Assembly (NCBI RefSeq): GCF_000499845.2
Contig: NC_023753.2
Span: forward strand, 25,946,202 to 26,010,201
Origin: Phaseolus vulgaris
Lineage: Eukaryota; Streptophyta; Magnoliopsida; Fabales; Fabaceae
DNA length: 64,000 bases
Direction of reading: 5' to 3'
Position numbers and translations under genes: made by a program. Below are positions 11,001 through 23,183 of this stretch, piece by piece (the first letter of the stretch is position 1; every line of letters starts with the position of its first letter). The notes beneath the pieces are model-generated. The model had not been told where the DNA came from, ran no database searches, and saw only the letters and a list, made by a program, of their open reading frames with translations.

Positions 11001-11506
11001 GAGACATTTCCAAGATCCCCAGGAAGAAAGCCAGAGAAATTGTTGCTGGAAGCATTTAAGGTCATTAGTCCCAATGCCCTTCCAAGGCCTAATGGAAAGT
11101 CACCAGTGAAGAAATTCTGGCTCACATCAAGACTCTTAAGTGTGGTGAGATTGACTATGGATGATAATGATGAGGAAAATTCGTTGCAACACAAGTTGAG
11201 AGAAGCAAGACTCTTTAGCCTTTGTATCTCATTGGACACAATGCCACTCAGATTCATGCGGGAGAGATCAAGGCTCTCTACTTCTCCACCTGAGTTGCAG
11301 TGGACACCAGTCCAGTCACAATGAGCTGCGCCCTTCCCTTTTGCTTTGTCCAACAATTTCCAATCAAGAAGGCTATTCAATGGATCAATTAGAGCTGCTT
11401 TTATAGAAAGTAAAGCAGATGCTTCATCATTTGGTGCAGATGCAAAGACATGTGAGAAGCAGCAAATGCAACAGAAGTAGAAGAAAAACTGAGTTTTCAG
11501 CTGCAT
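8010..11506 (-). CDS. LRR receptor-like kinase, MIK1/PXL2-like (subfamily XI)
   Basis: Two exons, 11506-8854 and 8416-8010, join at GTGAGT...GCAG to rebuild the kinase APE motif and give 1019 residues. A signal peptide (1-24) is followed by an N-terminal cap and about 20 leucine-rich repeats of the GxIPxxLxxLxxLxxLxLxxN type. A membrane segment lies near 635-660 and a Ser/Thr kinase at about 700-985. The kinase has [13 protein letters not shown] and DFGLAK, so it keeps the residues needed for activity and the HRD arginine. The layout and paired-Cys ends match subfamily XI kinases, which sense small secreted peptides at the plasma membrane. The closest relatives I recognise are MIK1/PXL2. The 437 bp intron sits at the usual late position in the kinase. 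The ligand cannot be read from the sequence. Confidence 0.94.
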
Positions 11507-14500
11507 CTTTGCTGTTCTTCTTTTGTTTGATCAGTGTCTCACTCAGTTGTGCACCATTTGCAGTCTACTGGAGGAGAAGGGTGATCATGTGGGGGTTGGA
11601 CAGAACACTGACAGAGAGTGACTTCTCAAGTTTGAGAGGAAAGGACAGAAGAGGATGGTTAAGTAGTTGATTGGATATAATGATAAACCATTGATTAGAT
11701 GTGATCTCTTTCAAGAGCTTTTCAGGATAGTGCATTGGTATTACAAGGCAGACACTAATGTTAATCTAAGGACGGTGAAGCTTTGGAATTATTGGAACTT
11801 CCTCCGACATAAAACATGGGAGAGAATGTGGCCCTTCTTACTTGGTTACTTTCTAATTCTTCTTTTATGTCTATTCATCTCATCATTGTCAACTTGATGC
11901 AGAACTAATCATGCACTTATTGCATTTTTTATACATTAAAGAACTCTTCTTTCTTTCTTATTTCTTCCCTATGAATCCCTTTTAAGGCAATTGCATTATT
12001 GATTACAAAATTGAGAATAATGGAATGAAAGAATTTTCTTCTGCATTGAGTGGAAGATCGAGCTGAGTTATTTGTTTATTTAGTTTCACCCTTCTGACTT
12101 GTTTCTCTAGCTTGGTAATAAATAATTCAATACATAACAAATTTTTGTACTTATGCCTACCATTATGATATATTCATAATTGATATTTTATAAATCAGTT
12201 TTATTAATAAATAAGTTGTTAGTTATACAAAAGATAAAACTTAATAAGTGGATTATCTTCTTTTATCTCCAATACTATCAATTATAAAAAAAACAATTAT
12301 TTATGATTGTTCATAATTTTTTATCCTAAAAAGTGGTCGCGTAATACCAATATATTAATGTCTCCATCAGAGGATATGAATTTTCTGTATTAATATGAAT
12401 TTATCTCTTTTATTTTCTTATTGACTTAAATGTTATTTGTAACTAAAAGCGTAAATGAAATGCTTTTTTATGAAACATTATGTGTCAAGTTATCTCTATG
12501 AGTATAACATATAATGTTCCATCTTGTACAACACATAAGCTATCAATTATTCACCAAGTTATATCCATGAAATAAATATAAAATACTATAAAAACATAAA
12601 GCAACTAACTATGCATTGATTTATAATCATGTTGTAAAATGTTACATCTTAAAATGCTATGCATAAATGTAAAAGGATAATAATGCATTTAAAACAAAAA
12701 AGAGCAACAAGCCATGTATAAACAATAAAATATAATTCAAATGTATTATAAAAAAAATTCATGTAAATATTTTAAAACTTAGTTTTTTCAACGAGTTAGT
12801 TAAATCCCAAATATTCATGGGTACTAGATTATGTATATTATTATTTTCCATCTAAATTATTCAATATTTTTGTCCAGATCTTGATATTTGTGAAGTCTTG
12901 AAAGTCAATTAGGTTGTCACGAAAAAATAATTAACCTATCATAGGACATACAACTAGAATCATTTCTTAAATGTTATTTTTGAAATGATTAATTATGAAT
13001 GAGAGAATATTAAATCGTCAAATTGACAAATTTAAACAAAAAAAATATTGTTATGAATTTTTTAAAGCTTATAACTTGTTCATCCTAAGAAAAGAAACGA
13101 AGAAAAGAAAATTTGAACTTAACAAACCTATCCATATGCTTATAAACATATTTTATTCAAATTTCAAACATGTAGAGATTGTGTACCAACTTCTACTTCC
13201 ACTTGCATATGAGATATTCAAAATATTACTTGAATATCTTATAATTTTTTTATTAACATATTAATTAATCATACAAAAGAAGAAAAAAAACTTAATCATA
13301 CAAAATCCTTTCCAAAACTGAAAGATTCCACTTCATTAGTTTCATTTCCAATCAATAATTAAAAAATAGACTTAAATATTATTTATGCTTATATTTAATG
13401 AATTCAAATATTCTCCATCAATATCATCATATATATTATTTATACTGTTAGCCCATTCAAATATTCTTCATCAAAATTGGAATTAATATGAGTTTATATA
13501 TCATCTTTATTTCACATTTGCATCAGAACATGTATATACAATTTGACAGTTTATAACAGAGATTTAATCAGCAACCAGAAATTTGGCAGTTTATGGCAGT
13601 TTAAAGTAGAAGTTCCTAGCTATTACATTGTTAAGGTAATTTTGTAACCTCGTTTACATTAAGAGCTTTCAGAACCTTGAGTTGTTAATAAACAGTATCA
13701 TACCAGAAAGCATCTTGCCATGCTACTTTAAGTTTGTTCCATGATTGTTAAAGCTGAATTTCTGAAGAATTGAAAGGGTAACTTCCAACTATGACAAAGA
13801 TTCAGAAATGATGCATAAATGGCCCAACTAGCATGGCTAAAGTTAGGATCCACCAGAACCTTATTCTCATTATTATTATTTTCTTCAAAATCCAAACCAA
13901 AACCTCAAAACCATGTGATTATCAGAATCTTTTAAGAAAAAAGTGAAGAAATTGTGTCCCCTCTCCTCTTATTTTGTATCCCTTTAGGAAGGAAAGGAAG
14001 AGAAATAGGAAAAATATAAAAATCGAAATATCAGAACCATTATCCCCTGCACATTTAATGATTTTAGCATTATAAATGTTAGTTATTCGATATGATTAAA
14101 AGATGGAATCTTTCCATGTTAAAGGGAGAAGGAAACATGAAAATAAGACAAATTCTACTCTCCATACAAAAGGGGAACCAAAATATTATGAGGTATTCTT
14201 AAAACTAGAGCATCAGTTTCGACAAGAACTGGAGTAACATACACTCAATTCATCGTTTGTTGCATACTAGAAATAAATGCAGAGAAACATGTACAAAATC
14301 TAAAAGTACTCAAATGAATCTGGGGATTATTTATGTTGATTTCTGAAGGAGATTTTCTATGTCCATAGAGAAAGAAGAAGCAAGCAAAAGTGTAACAGAT
14401 GATCTTAATTTGATGACATTGGGAATGGAGAATAGAGAGTAAAGTATCAGAAAAAATAGAGAACAGAAGAAAATGGGAGGAAAGTGGTGCACTAAATCAA

Positions 14501-17067
14501 TTATGGTGTGAGCCCACCAACTGCAACTTCTATCAGATCAAAATTGTTTCTTTTTTTGTTTTTGCACTTTTATCTCTTTCAATATCCACATGCATGCATG
14601 TGAAGTGTTGGATTTCAGATAGTGATGATGAATATCACTGCCCTTTTTATTATTTGGAAATTGGAACACATTTGGCACCTGTTTATGTCCTAGAACAGAT
14701 GGATGCCACGTGAAATAGCAGCTTCCTGGTGAAGTACATTTTTTTTTCATTATTATTAGAGAGAGAGTGAGTGTGTGTGAGTGAGGATTTCAAAATACTG
14801 AATTAGTCACATTTTGAATTATTTGATGCCTGTTCTTTCTCAAACTTATACCTTTTTTAATAGTGGAAAATGGGAATCCAAGGTAAGAGAATGTTGAAAA
14901 CATTGCTTAGGTGTGTCCATTGTGCCAACCAAAATCAGAACCAACCTTTCACCATTTTAAAAATGAAAAGAAAGAGGAAGCCCATATTTACTCACAGCAA
15001 AGAGATTCCAAAACTGGATCATGCTGCTCCTAATTGCACATGTTCACTCTTCTTACTGGAACAGATTATCATTTTCCAAACTTGTTTATCTTTTCTTTAT
15101 GTTTTTGGGCACTCTTGATTCAAACTTTCATATATGCAAGTGAAGTAACACATTCATGCCATGAATTTTATGCTTTTGCACTTCAAATATATACAACTAA
15201 ACCTAATGATCTCACATCATATTCTTTAGGCCTTATATGTATAGGGCCTTGTTCTTTGTGGTTTTACAAAATTATTCGGCCAAAAACTCATGGATTTCAA
15301 TATTGTAGACTTCAATTTATTCTTCATTCTTATAATTTTGTTAATGTGCAATTCTGTTTCTAATCTCGATTCACCAACTTCTTACACTGGCATTGATAGT
15401 CACTTTAGGTGATGTCCAAGTTTGTCTATACAAAACATTGGATTTTCTCATTTTCCTGTTCTTAATTCAGACAAATATATTTGTATGTATAAATTACCAC
15501 ATGACATAATAAAAAATTTGCTAAGTGTATCATAATTTGTCAAAGATAACAATGTTTTCTTTTGAGTTCTTTTCTAAGTATTGTACTGTCAAATAACAGA
15601 ACACCGAGGAAAAATTATTGTTCATCTATTGTTTTCTCTTCATTATATCTAACATTATTGTTCATTCTACTGCAATATTACCTATGTCTGCTGCATCTAC
15701 ACAAATTTGGCACTCTGTCTTAGGCATGTGCCACCTAAAATTGTTAAACAACTAATGAGTCATTGAAATGTTACATATAGCTCAAATAATAATTTCTATG
15801 AATCTTGTGTTTTGGAAAAATTATACCAATTTTCATACATTAATTCCATGACAATGTAATAAGCCTCTTGATCTCATTTTCACTGATATTTGGGACTCTG
15901 CTCTCACACCTTCAACTAATGGATCTCATTATTATATCATTCATTCTGCACAACTCTATGAATTATTGGTTGTTTCTTTTGCATACCAAAAGTGAAGCAT
16001 TACAAAGTTTCATTAAATTGAAAACACTTAATGAAAATTAGGTTAGTACTAAAATCAAAAACTTCATTCTATAAGCTATACGTTCTAGAAAGTTTGTTAA
16101 AAAAATATGATCTAAAAGCTCGTTTCAAAACACATTTCATGTGTTCCAAAAAAAAAATATTATTGAAGATATTATATATGTTCTTGAAAACTTATTTTAG
16201 AAACTCTATTATGAAAATCTTGTTCTGAAAATTCTGTTTTAGAAAGTTTAATCTAAAAATCTTGTTTTTCAAATCATGTTCTGAAATTTTTGTTACAAAA
16301 GTCATGTTCCAGAAATTTTGGAAAGCTTATTTTTTAATATTTTCGGAAGTCACTTTTACAAAGAGGAAAAGGGTCATTTTAACATTTTGCAGTGCAGTTA
16401 GAAATTATAGGGGTGCAGGAAGAAAAGCCATCAAAATGATAAAAAAAGCCCATTTGAGTGGTGCACAGATTTACGCACACAAAAAAGCCTTTTTTTTTTT
16501 ATCGAAAAGAACAATAAAATATCATATTTGTGATGTGCATCATCAGTAAGATGTCATGTCAGTATGTTCAATCCAGTTTCACCCAAAAGATCACTTTCAC
16601 CCACAATCCTACTAATTTACTAATATCTATTTTATTTAGCCTCTAAAAGTAAAATATATTTATTTTAACTCTTACTGTAACTTTTTATTTTAGTTTTGAA
16701 TGTCATTATTTGTAGATTTGATAAAATGATATATGTTGGCAGTATTGCTGTTAAATATAAAAAATTAACTAATTACAAAGACCATAAAATAAATTTAATC
16801 CAGACCAAAAGTAAAATCTAGAAATAACAAATATCATAATGGGTGTAACGTGTATCATTGGTGAGATGCCATGTCAGCATCTTCAATCGATTTTGACAAA
16901 TCTGACCAATGTCACACACACACAATCCTTTCCAAAAAGTGAAGAATTATCATCACAAATGAGTGGCTATGTTTGTTACACACCAAACATTTTTTTTGGA
17001 CCACAATTTTATAGCCCTTTATGCTAGAGAGAGTGCTATTGTGAACTGCATCTCTCTCCTTCTGGCA
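11507..17067. other. Intergenic spacer, receptor kinase to PSB28
   Basis: The stretch next to 11506 should hold the 5' UTR and promoter of the receptor kinase. Most of 11900-16500 is very AT-rich, with no frame that looks protein coding and no repeat I can name. A duplicated segment just before PSB28 is listed separately. Confidence 0.6.
16517..16929 (+). repeat. Imperfect direct duplication (about 95 bp) upstream of PSB28
   Basis: The segments 16517-16610 and 16829-16929 align by eye over their full length. Both start AAATATCAT, share GATG(T/C)CATGTCAG in the middle and end ACAATCCT. They are spaced 312 bases apart, and the second ends about 140 bases before the PSB28 ATG. They could be duplicated promoter elements or fragments of an old repeat. 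Confidence 0.6.
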
Positions 17068-18532
17068 ATGGCAACTCTGCACTCTCTTGCATTATCTTCT
17101 CCTTTCTCCAACTCACTTCACAAACCACCCTCATACTCAGGTACCATCACCCTCTTTCAACTTGCCTTCTCTATCACCTTTTCCATTTTTCCATGAAATG
17201 TTTGTCTGAGATGATTTTACTAGTAAGTCTGATGAAATTATGTTGCACAATGTATGTTCTCCTACTAAATTTGATCATATTTGTTAGTTAGAAAAAAAGT
17301 TCATTTTCTTCTCTTCAGCATGCTTGGGGACTCAACATACAGGATTCATCTAAAGTTTTTACAACTGAAATCAATTTTTATTCGAATTTATTTTGCAAGG
17401 TTAAGGCCTTTGAGTAATTTTCAACTCAATATGGTTTGCATCTGTTATGAGACCCTTGGCACTTGGCATTATAGGAGGCAAAATAAGAAAATAGGATTAA
17501 CAAAAGGAGGTGGCATTGCATTCTTTTTCTGTGTTTCTGATCTCTTATTTTCTTGAAATTCTTGATATGATGCTTCATTTTTCATTATACATTTCAGTAC
17601 AATTTTTTAAATTTTAGTTTTCAAACTTCTATCGATTTGATGTAGTTTCTGCTTGACCACAGAACATTGATGTACCAAACTGTGTCATGTTCTTGAACAC
17701 GTGCTAAGAGGTCAAATGTTGCTTTGCCTAATTTTAACCTTTTGTTAAGCAAAAGGGGGCTTTTGGTGGTATCTTTTGACTGGTGATATTCCATGTTGTA
17801 GAGAAAAGAAAAGTAACAGAACAAACACTTTTCTAATGCTGTCAAAGTATATGAAGTAATGTTAGAAGGCCTTTAGTTTCAAACAATGCACCATTCTATG
17901 TTCAAAGCAGTTTCTTGCATCATCTTCATTGACCCTTACCCTTGATCCCAAAATATAGAAGTTAGGTTCTTTAAACATTGAAAATACAGCTAATATCTCT
18001 GTAGTGTGTAGCACTACCAACATATAAATAAGGCTGTGAACATGATGCCCTCTTTGTTTATGCAGTCCCATCTTCAATTGTTCATCAAAGTATAAACTCC
18101 TCATTCAATGGTCAAACTTTGCGCATGTCATGTTTGAGGTTACCTATGCTAACACAAAAGAGTGCCATGCACATGCCTGTTATCATGATGGCAAAACCAA
18201 AGATACAGTTCATCCAGGGAACTGATGAGCAAACAATTCCTGATGTGAGGCTGACCAAATCAAGGGATGGAACAAATGGCATGGCTATCTTCACATTTGA
18301 TCAACCTTCAGTTTTCGATTCTTCAGGTGAAATTGGTGATATCACTGGATTTTACATGATTGATGAAGAAGGAGTCCTTCAGTCAGTGGATGTAAATGCT
18401 AAATTTGTGAATGGTAAGCCCTCAATAATTGAAGCCAAGTACATAATGCGGACTCCAAGGGACTGGGATAGATTCATGAGATTCATGGAGCGATACTCTA
18501 ATGCAAATGGTTTGCAATTCATCAAAAAATGA
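17068..18532 (+). CDS. PSB28: Photosystem II assembly protein PSB28, chloroplast precursor
   Basis: Exon 1 is 17068-17140 and exon 2 is 18066-18532, joined across a 925 bp intron (CAG/GTACC...TGCAG) to give 179 residues, close to the length in other plants. The first 60 or so residues are rich in Ser, Pro and His, as expected of a transit peptide. The mature part carries the family hallmarks: IQFI near its start, IPDVRLTKSRDGTNG, FDQPSVFD, GDITGFYMIDEEG, and DWDRFMRFMERYS near the end. Psb28 binds photosystem II assembly intermediates on the stromal side of the thylakoid. The start is the first ATG after a short 5' UTR and fits the family's MAT-type beginning. The only + strand host gene here, it diverges from the receptor kinase. 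Confidence 0.95.
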
Positions 18533-21365
18533 GTTAATGTTCTAATTCCGCTCTTCTATTCTTTCGCCCTTTTGTCAACAAGTTTGTTTTCTGCAATATA
18601 GTTCATCTGCATGTAACTTCAATTTGCATACTCATGTCTTTTCTGACACCAAGATTTTATGAAATTTTGCTTGTCCCGAAGCTCTGTACCTACCATGTAA
18701 CCCATTTCCTATAGCCAACTTGGAAAGCTCATCATTCAATGACTTCCTTTCTACTATTCTGTTTTGAATAAACAAGAAACTGTGTCAGCAAATATACCAT
18801 TCTTATGTTTCCATTTAATAGCTTATTCATGGATTTTATGTACTTTTTAGAGATTGTTGAGGGTGTGGGAAAGTGAAAGTGTAAGGATTTTAGAAGAAAG
18901 TGTGAAAAAAATTTGGTGTGTTTAGATTAGGATATGTTAGAGTGACTGCGTGAGGAAAGTTTAATGAAGTATGTGAGTGATGTAAGTAATATGATTGCAT
19001 ACACTCTACATGGCTTTCTCTCCTCTCCTTCCCATTCTCTGCAATGGTGAGAAGCAAGTTCCAGCCCCCAACCACCCACTTCTCCACTTCCCCACTCCTC
19101 TCTATTTGCTGATCCAAACAGGGAGTGCATCCTCAGTTCCGTCTGCAGGACAGTGCATCCCTGATCCTAACAGGTGTAAGAGTGAGGGCTGCTACCTGGA
19201 TGATGAAGTAGTGTTAAACCACCTGTAAACAAGTATCTCTTTTTCAATGTGAGATTTAGAGTCAAACTTAGATAGCTAGCATACTTACTCATGGAATAAA
19301 GACTCTTCCAAACCAAATTATCATGAAACTAAGTTAAACAAATTTAAAAAACTAAATAGTTATTTTAATTTAATGACTGTTGTTTTACTTTAATGTTTTC
19401 CTTTCGGCTATTGGAGGATGTACACGATTTTATATTATTTCACAATTTATTCCTTGTCGCTTCATTAATTTATAAATTTACTAATCTGTTAAATTCACTA
19501 ATTTTTAAAAAATATTTTTTAATCTATTAGTTAATTAATATATTAATTTTTATGTTTTGTTTCAAATAAGAGGGGAGAGTAGGAGAGGAAAGAAAGTAGA
19601 TATTGATATTGTTTGCATTGAGTGAAAAGGAATTAAGTGAAAAGATTCTATTTGATTAATGTGATTTATTAATTCATTAATTTCTTTATTTATTTAAGTT
19701 ATCAATACACAATATTAATTTATTATTTCCTAGCATATAGAAATTAAATTTTAAAATATTTTAAAAAAATCTTTACTTATTTAAGTTTAAAAAGAAAAAA
19801 AATCAATAAAGTAAATGCTATTGAGGAAAAACAAATCACCACTTAGTGTAGCTTACATGTGCACCAACCTTGGTCCATCAGCAATGAAAGCTGAGCAGGC
19901 TCTGCCTCTCCCAGAGTGTATTTGGGTCCCCCTATTTCAACAATGTCAGCATATTCTTCAAGTTAGTCTCTGCAAAAAGGTGTCATCTATTATATGGAAA
20001 TTTACAGTGAACTGTAAAAGGTATACCAGTATAAATTTGTGGAAGTATCATCAATCATTGACAGAGTTTGATATTTGTTTACAACTCATTATTTTTATCT
20101 CTCTAAACATATCAACTTTTTACTCTAACATGGTTTATCTAGTTGCTCTCGATTTCTTCTGTGGACAAATAGGAAGAAATTACACGCACATAAACAGGAA
20201 AGGTTTTTTATAGGATGAAAACAGAGTGCTAACAATGACAATTGCTCAGTATTGACAGCTAAACAATTCCATTAAGGACAAAATTAACATTTACCACACT
20301 GTCATACATCAAAAAACACTAAACATCTGAAAGTATGATGAAGTATTTCCTCAAAGCAAATCTACACGTCAATACAGTTCGTTTCACATATAAAAGAAGT
20401 TATCAAAACTTTTGTCCTGCTGTCTATAGGGTTTTCTGCTACCGACTGTTTATTGGCCATTTAACAATCAGTGATAGTGTTATGTAACAAAGTGGAATTT
20501 CATATTTTAGTTAATCAAATCTTAGATTTAACTAGCTACCAATTTATTTACCCAAAATATTGATACGGGAATTATACAGACTAGAAAGCATCTGGAGTGG
20601 AAAGAAAAATTCTCATACGTTTCTCTAGTTGCTTCCATTATAGGTAGCTAAACAACGCATGTGCATTCACAAAATGAAGTAACCCAATATTCTAATAAAA
20701 TGAACGAACCAATTTAACTATGCTCATACATTTCTAGTTGCTTCCATAGGTAGCTAAACAACGCAGGTGCATTCAGCAAATTAAGTAACCCAATATACTA
20801 AAATGAATGTATTTAACCTTGAACAAGGGAATCAGACAATAAAACAGTGCAAAAGTAGAAAATAGTAGAACGTTTACTCAACTGAAAATAATATAATATC
20901 TCAACAATTTTCGAGTGTGTGTGTGGTGGTGGGGGGTGTTTGATGCAGCGGAGAAATGATAATATTCAACTGATCTATCCCTGACTTCAATGGTTAAACT
21001 TGTTCGGGTTTACCATTAATTGTAATAAATGTTTATATTTCCTATATGAATCAAATGAATAAAACTATTACATGAAAGGAATTATTAAACCTCCCAAAGC
21101 ATTCTACGAACCACTGAGGAGTGAGGAGAATACACGAAGCAGAAATCAGAAAAAATCTATAACACAAAAATGTGTAAAGCAAAGAATATATCTCCAGATG
21201 GGGGTTTCAGTGAGGAAACTTGATCAATATCCTTAGAAATGTTCAGCAGTAAGTTCACAGCAAGACCAAATAATAATTTGTAATTCCTCCCCAATTCAAA
21301 AGCTTTTCGAAGTCTGCATTAAGCTGAAATGCAGCACCCTGCAGTTCTTTTACCCTTTTTTCCCA
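18533..21365. other. Intergenic spacer, PSB28 to MUR3 (converging genes)
   Basis: Both flanking genes end here, so the edges should hold their 3' UTRs. The interior is AT-rich. No coding frame is convincing. A local tandem duplication at 20612-20808 is listed separately. Confidence 0.55.
20612..20808. repeat. Two-copy tandem duplication, period about 111 bp
   Basis: Copies start at 20612 (CTCATACGTTTC) and 20723 (CTCATACATTTC). They share TAGTTGCTTCCAT, AGGTAGCTAAACAACGCA, GTGCATTCA and GTAACCCAATAT, with small insertions and substitutions. It looks like a simple local duplication in noncoding DNA. Confidence 0.8.
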
Positions 21366-23183
21366 TTATGATTGATTTACTTGCTCATTCTTCCAAGAAT
21401 TTTTTGCAGCTTCAGAAGAGGAATCATTGGAATCTCCACTGCCACCCTTTGGTTTGGAGAAGAAAGGATCCCATTCATGAGGTCCTACCTCATGCTCTCC
21501 CTCAGGCAACAAAGCGTATTTCCAACTGTTTTCCTCAATGAAGCCGTCATCTGTGCGACCTTCAATGATATCCTTCCTTAAATTTGTAACCTTATCAATT
21601 ACTGCTTGTACAGCAACGTCAAATGCATCTTTAAGAGTTTCTAATTTGGAGCGAGGATCAGCATATACTAGTCTTGGAATGAGACTAATGACCTCTTCTC
21701 TCATGATCTTCACTTGTTCAGGAGGTATCTCACTAAGCCTTTCCTCTATACTGATATTCCTCTTACGGATATCATCCTCTGGAATGAAGACAGAATACCT
21801 GGTGTAATTCTTGGGAAGATGCCAAGTATACTGTGTATATGCTGAGCCAGGATGGAAGAAGACAGGTATACAACCAGCCAACATTGAGTCAAAAGCAGAT
21901 CTTCGTGTGTATGAATCACCCTGGGGTTGCAAGCAGAAAAGCGAGCTTTGAAACATCTTCATTATGCTGCTGGGAGAATGACATTTACTTTCTCCAAAAT
22001 CACATTCCAGCAGCTTACAAACCTTTGACCTTCTGCATTGATCAATTAACTGACCCCTGATTGATTTGGGGTTGTCGGGACGGGGAGCACCAGCAAAGGA
22101 GAAAAGCCACTTCCTATCTAATTGCCTCATTCTATCCTGCCAAATGAACACATCAGCATCCTTGGCTGGGTGGAAGTATGTAGGATAAGGAATCCCAAAA
22201 TCATTTGCATTCCAAGGACTGGACTCAACCACAAGCATGGACATATTCTTTGCTGCTGGTAAAAACAGAAGCTTATTGCCCCAATCTGATTCTTCCTCAG
22301 AAAGTCTCCTGAAATCCCAAGTTATCCTTCCCGCAACAAGAAAATGGTCTCTGCCATTCATTCTGCTCCACTCTGGCCTCTTCATGAGCCAGTGAACCAG
22401 ATCAAGCGAAGCTGCATCCCTTGCTGAAATATTGTAACCCCAAAGATATCGCGCAATGTCAAATCCTGCATAGAAGGGTACAAAAACCGCAGCAGCAACA
22501 GAGGAATCATTTGTCAAGCATTCATACTGCTTCATCCGATTGCTGAATATAACATCAACAGCAAACTGATTGGTAGCATACCAGCCAGTATTAGAGAACA
22601 CCCCTTCAGCATTCTCAAGGGGCGGGCCAAGGCCAGAATTGGTGGTGAACTTGCACATATTAGTCCAAAGACTCAAAGTCTTGCACTCCTTCAGCATGTC
22701 CTCGTTGAACCTGGAGGGAAGGTCATGCACATAAATGTACCTCCCCCCACAGGGATCACTCTTGTTTTCAGCAGCTCTCATTGCTCCCATGAAAGGAAAA
22801 CTCTTCTGAATGCGAGGGGTGTGAGTGTGAGTGTCATTGGGTGGCACCTCAGGGAGAGGGTGGAGAATCTTCCTAGGAGGGGTCTGCACTCGAGGGGAAT
22901 CAATTACATGGATGGGGACAGGTTCAGGTTCATAATCAACAGAGAGAGGTGTTGTGGATAGGGAGTGATGATCAACATGAGTATTGTAATTACTCTTGCT
23001 ATTAGTATTGGTATTATCTCTGGCAAGTACCACAAAATGGAAGTAAAGGAGCAAGAACCAGAAGAAAGCAGAAAGGGATGCCAAACAGCAAAGGCGGGAA
23101 TTCTGATTCTTCGGTGCCCCCTTCTCCGTTTGGTCAGAGCGCCTTCTCATCGCATTGCAATTGAAAACCCCTGACTCAATCAA
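21366..23183 (-). CDS. MUR3: Xyloglucan galactosyltransferase, KATAMARI1/MUR3 type
   Basis: A single uninterrupted exon gives 605 residues, close to Arabidopsis MUR3. It is a type II Golgi membrane protein: a short basic N-terminus, a membrane anchor at about 33-53 ([14 protein letters not shown]), a Pro/Thr-rich stem, then an exostosin-like GT47 catalytic domain at about 140-480. Family marks include [38 protein letters not shown]-type sequence, [43 protein letters not shown] and [15 protein letters not shown]. The enzyme adds galactose to xyloglucan side chains and, from work on the family, also affects actin organisation. A second in-frame ATG at 23150 (MRRRS) fits the family start equally well. 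A GA-rich 5' UTR follows upstream. NDUFA9 lies upstream on the same strand, a gene order I recall from Arabidopsis. Confidence 0.95.
   Translation of the reverse strand: MIESGVFNCNAMRRRSDQTEKGAPKNQNSRLCCLASLSAFFWFLLLYFHFVVLARDNTNTNSKSNYNTHVDHHSLSTTPLSVDYEPEPVPIHVIDSPRVQTPPRKILHPLPEVPPNDTHTHTPRIQKSFPFMGAMRAAENKSDPCGGRYIYVHDLPSRFNEDMLKECKTLSLWTNMCKFTTNSGLGPPLENAEGVFSNTGWYATNQFAVDVIFSNRMKQYECLTNDSSVAAAVFVPFYAGFDIARYLWGYNISARDAASLDLVHWLMKRPEWSRMNGRDHFLVAGRITWDFRRLSEEESDWGNKLLFLPAAKNMSMLVVESSPWNANDFGIPYPTYFHPAKDADVFIWQDRMRQLDRKWLFSFAGAPRPDNPKSIRGQLIDQCRRSKVCKLLECDFGESKCHSPSSIMKMFQSSLFCLQPQGDSYTRRSAFDSMLAGCIPVFFHPGSAYTQYTWHLPKNYTRYSVFIPEDDIRKRNISIEERLSEIPPEQVKIMREEVISLIPRLVYADPRSKLETLKDAFDVAVQAVIDKVTNLRKDIIEGRTDDGFIEENSWKYALLPEGEHEVGPHEWDPFFSKPKGGSGDSNDSSSEAAKNSWKNEQVNQS

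Noticed and set aside
9819..11324. Long + strand open frames opposite the receptor kinase
   Set aside because: They mirror the leucine-rich repeat codons and have no features of their own.
12995..16549. Short open frames in the spacer before PSB28
   Set aside because: Rich in Phe, Ile and Lys, as expected from AT-rich noncoding DNA. No motif recognised.
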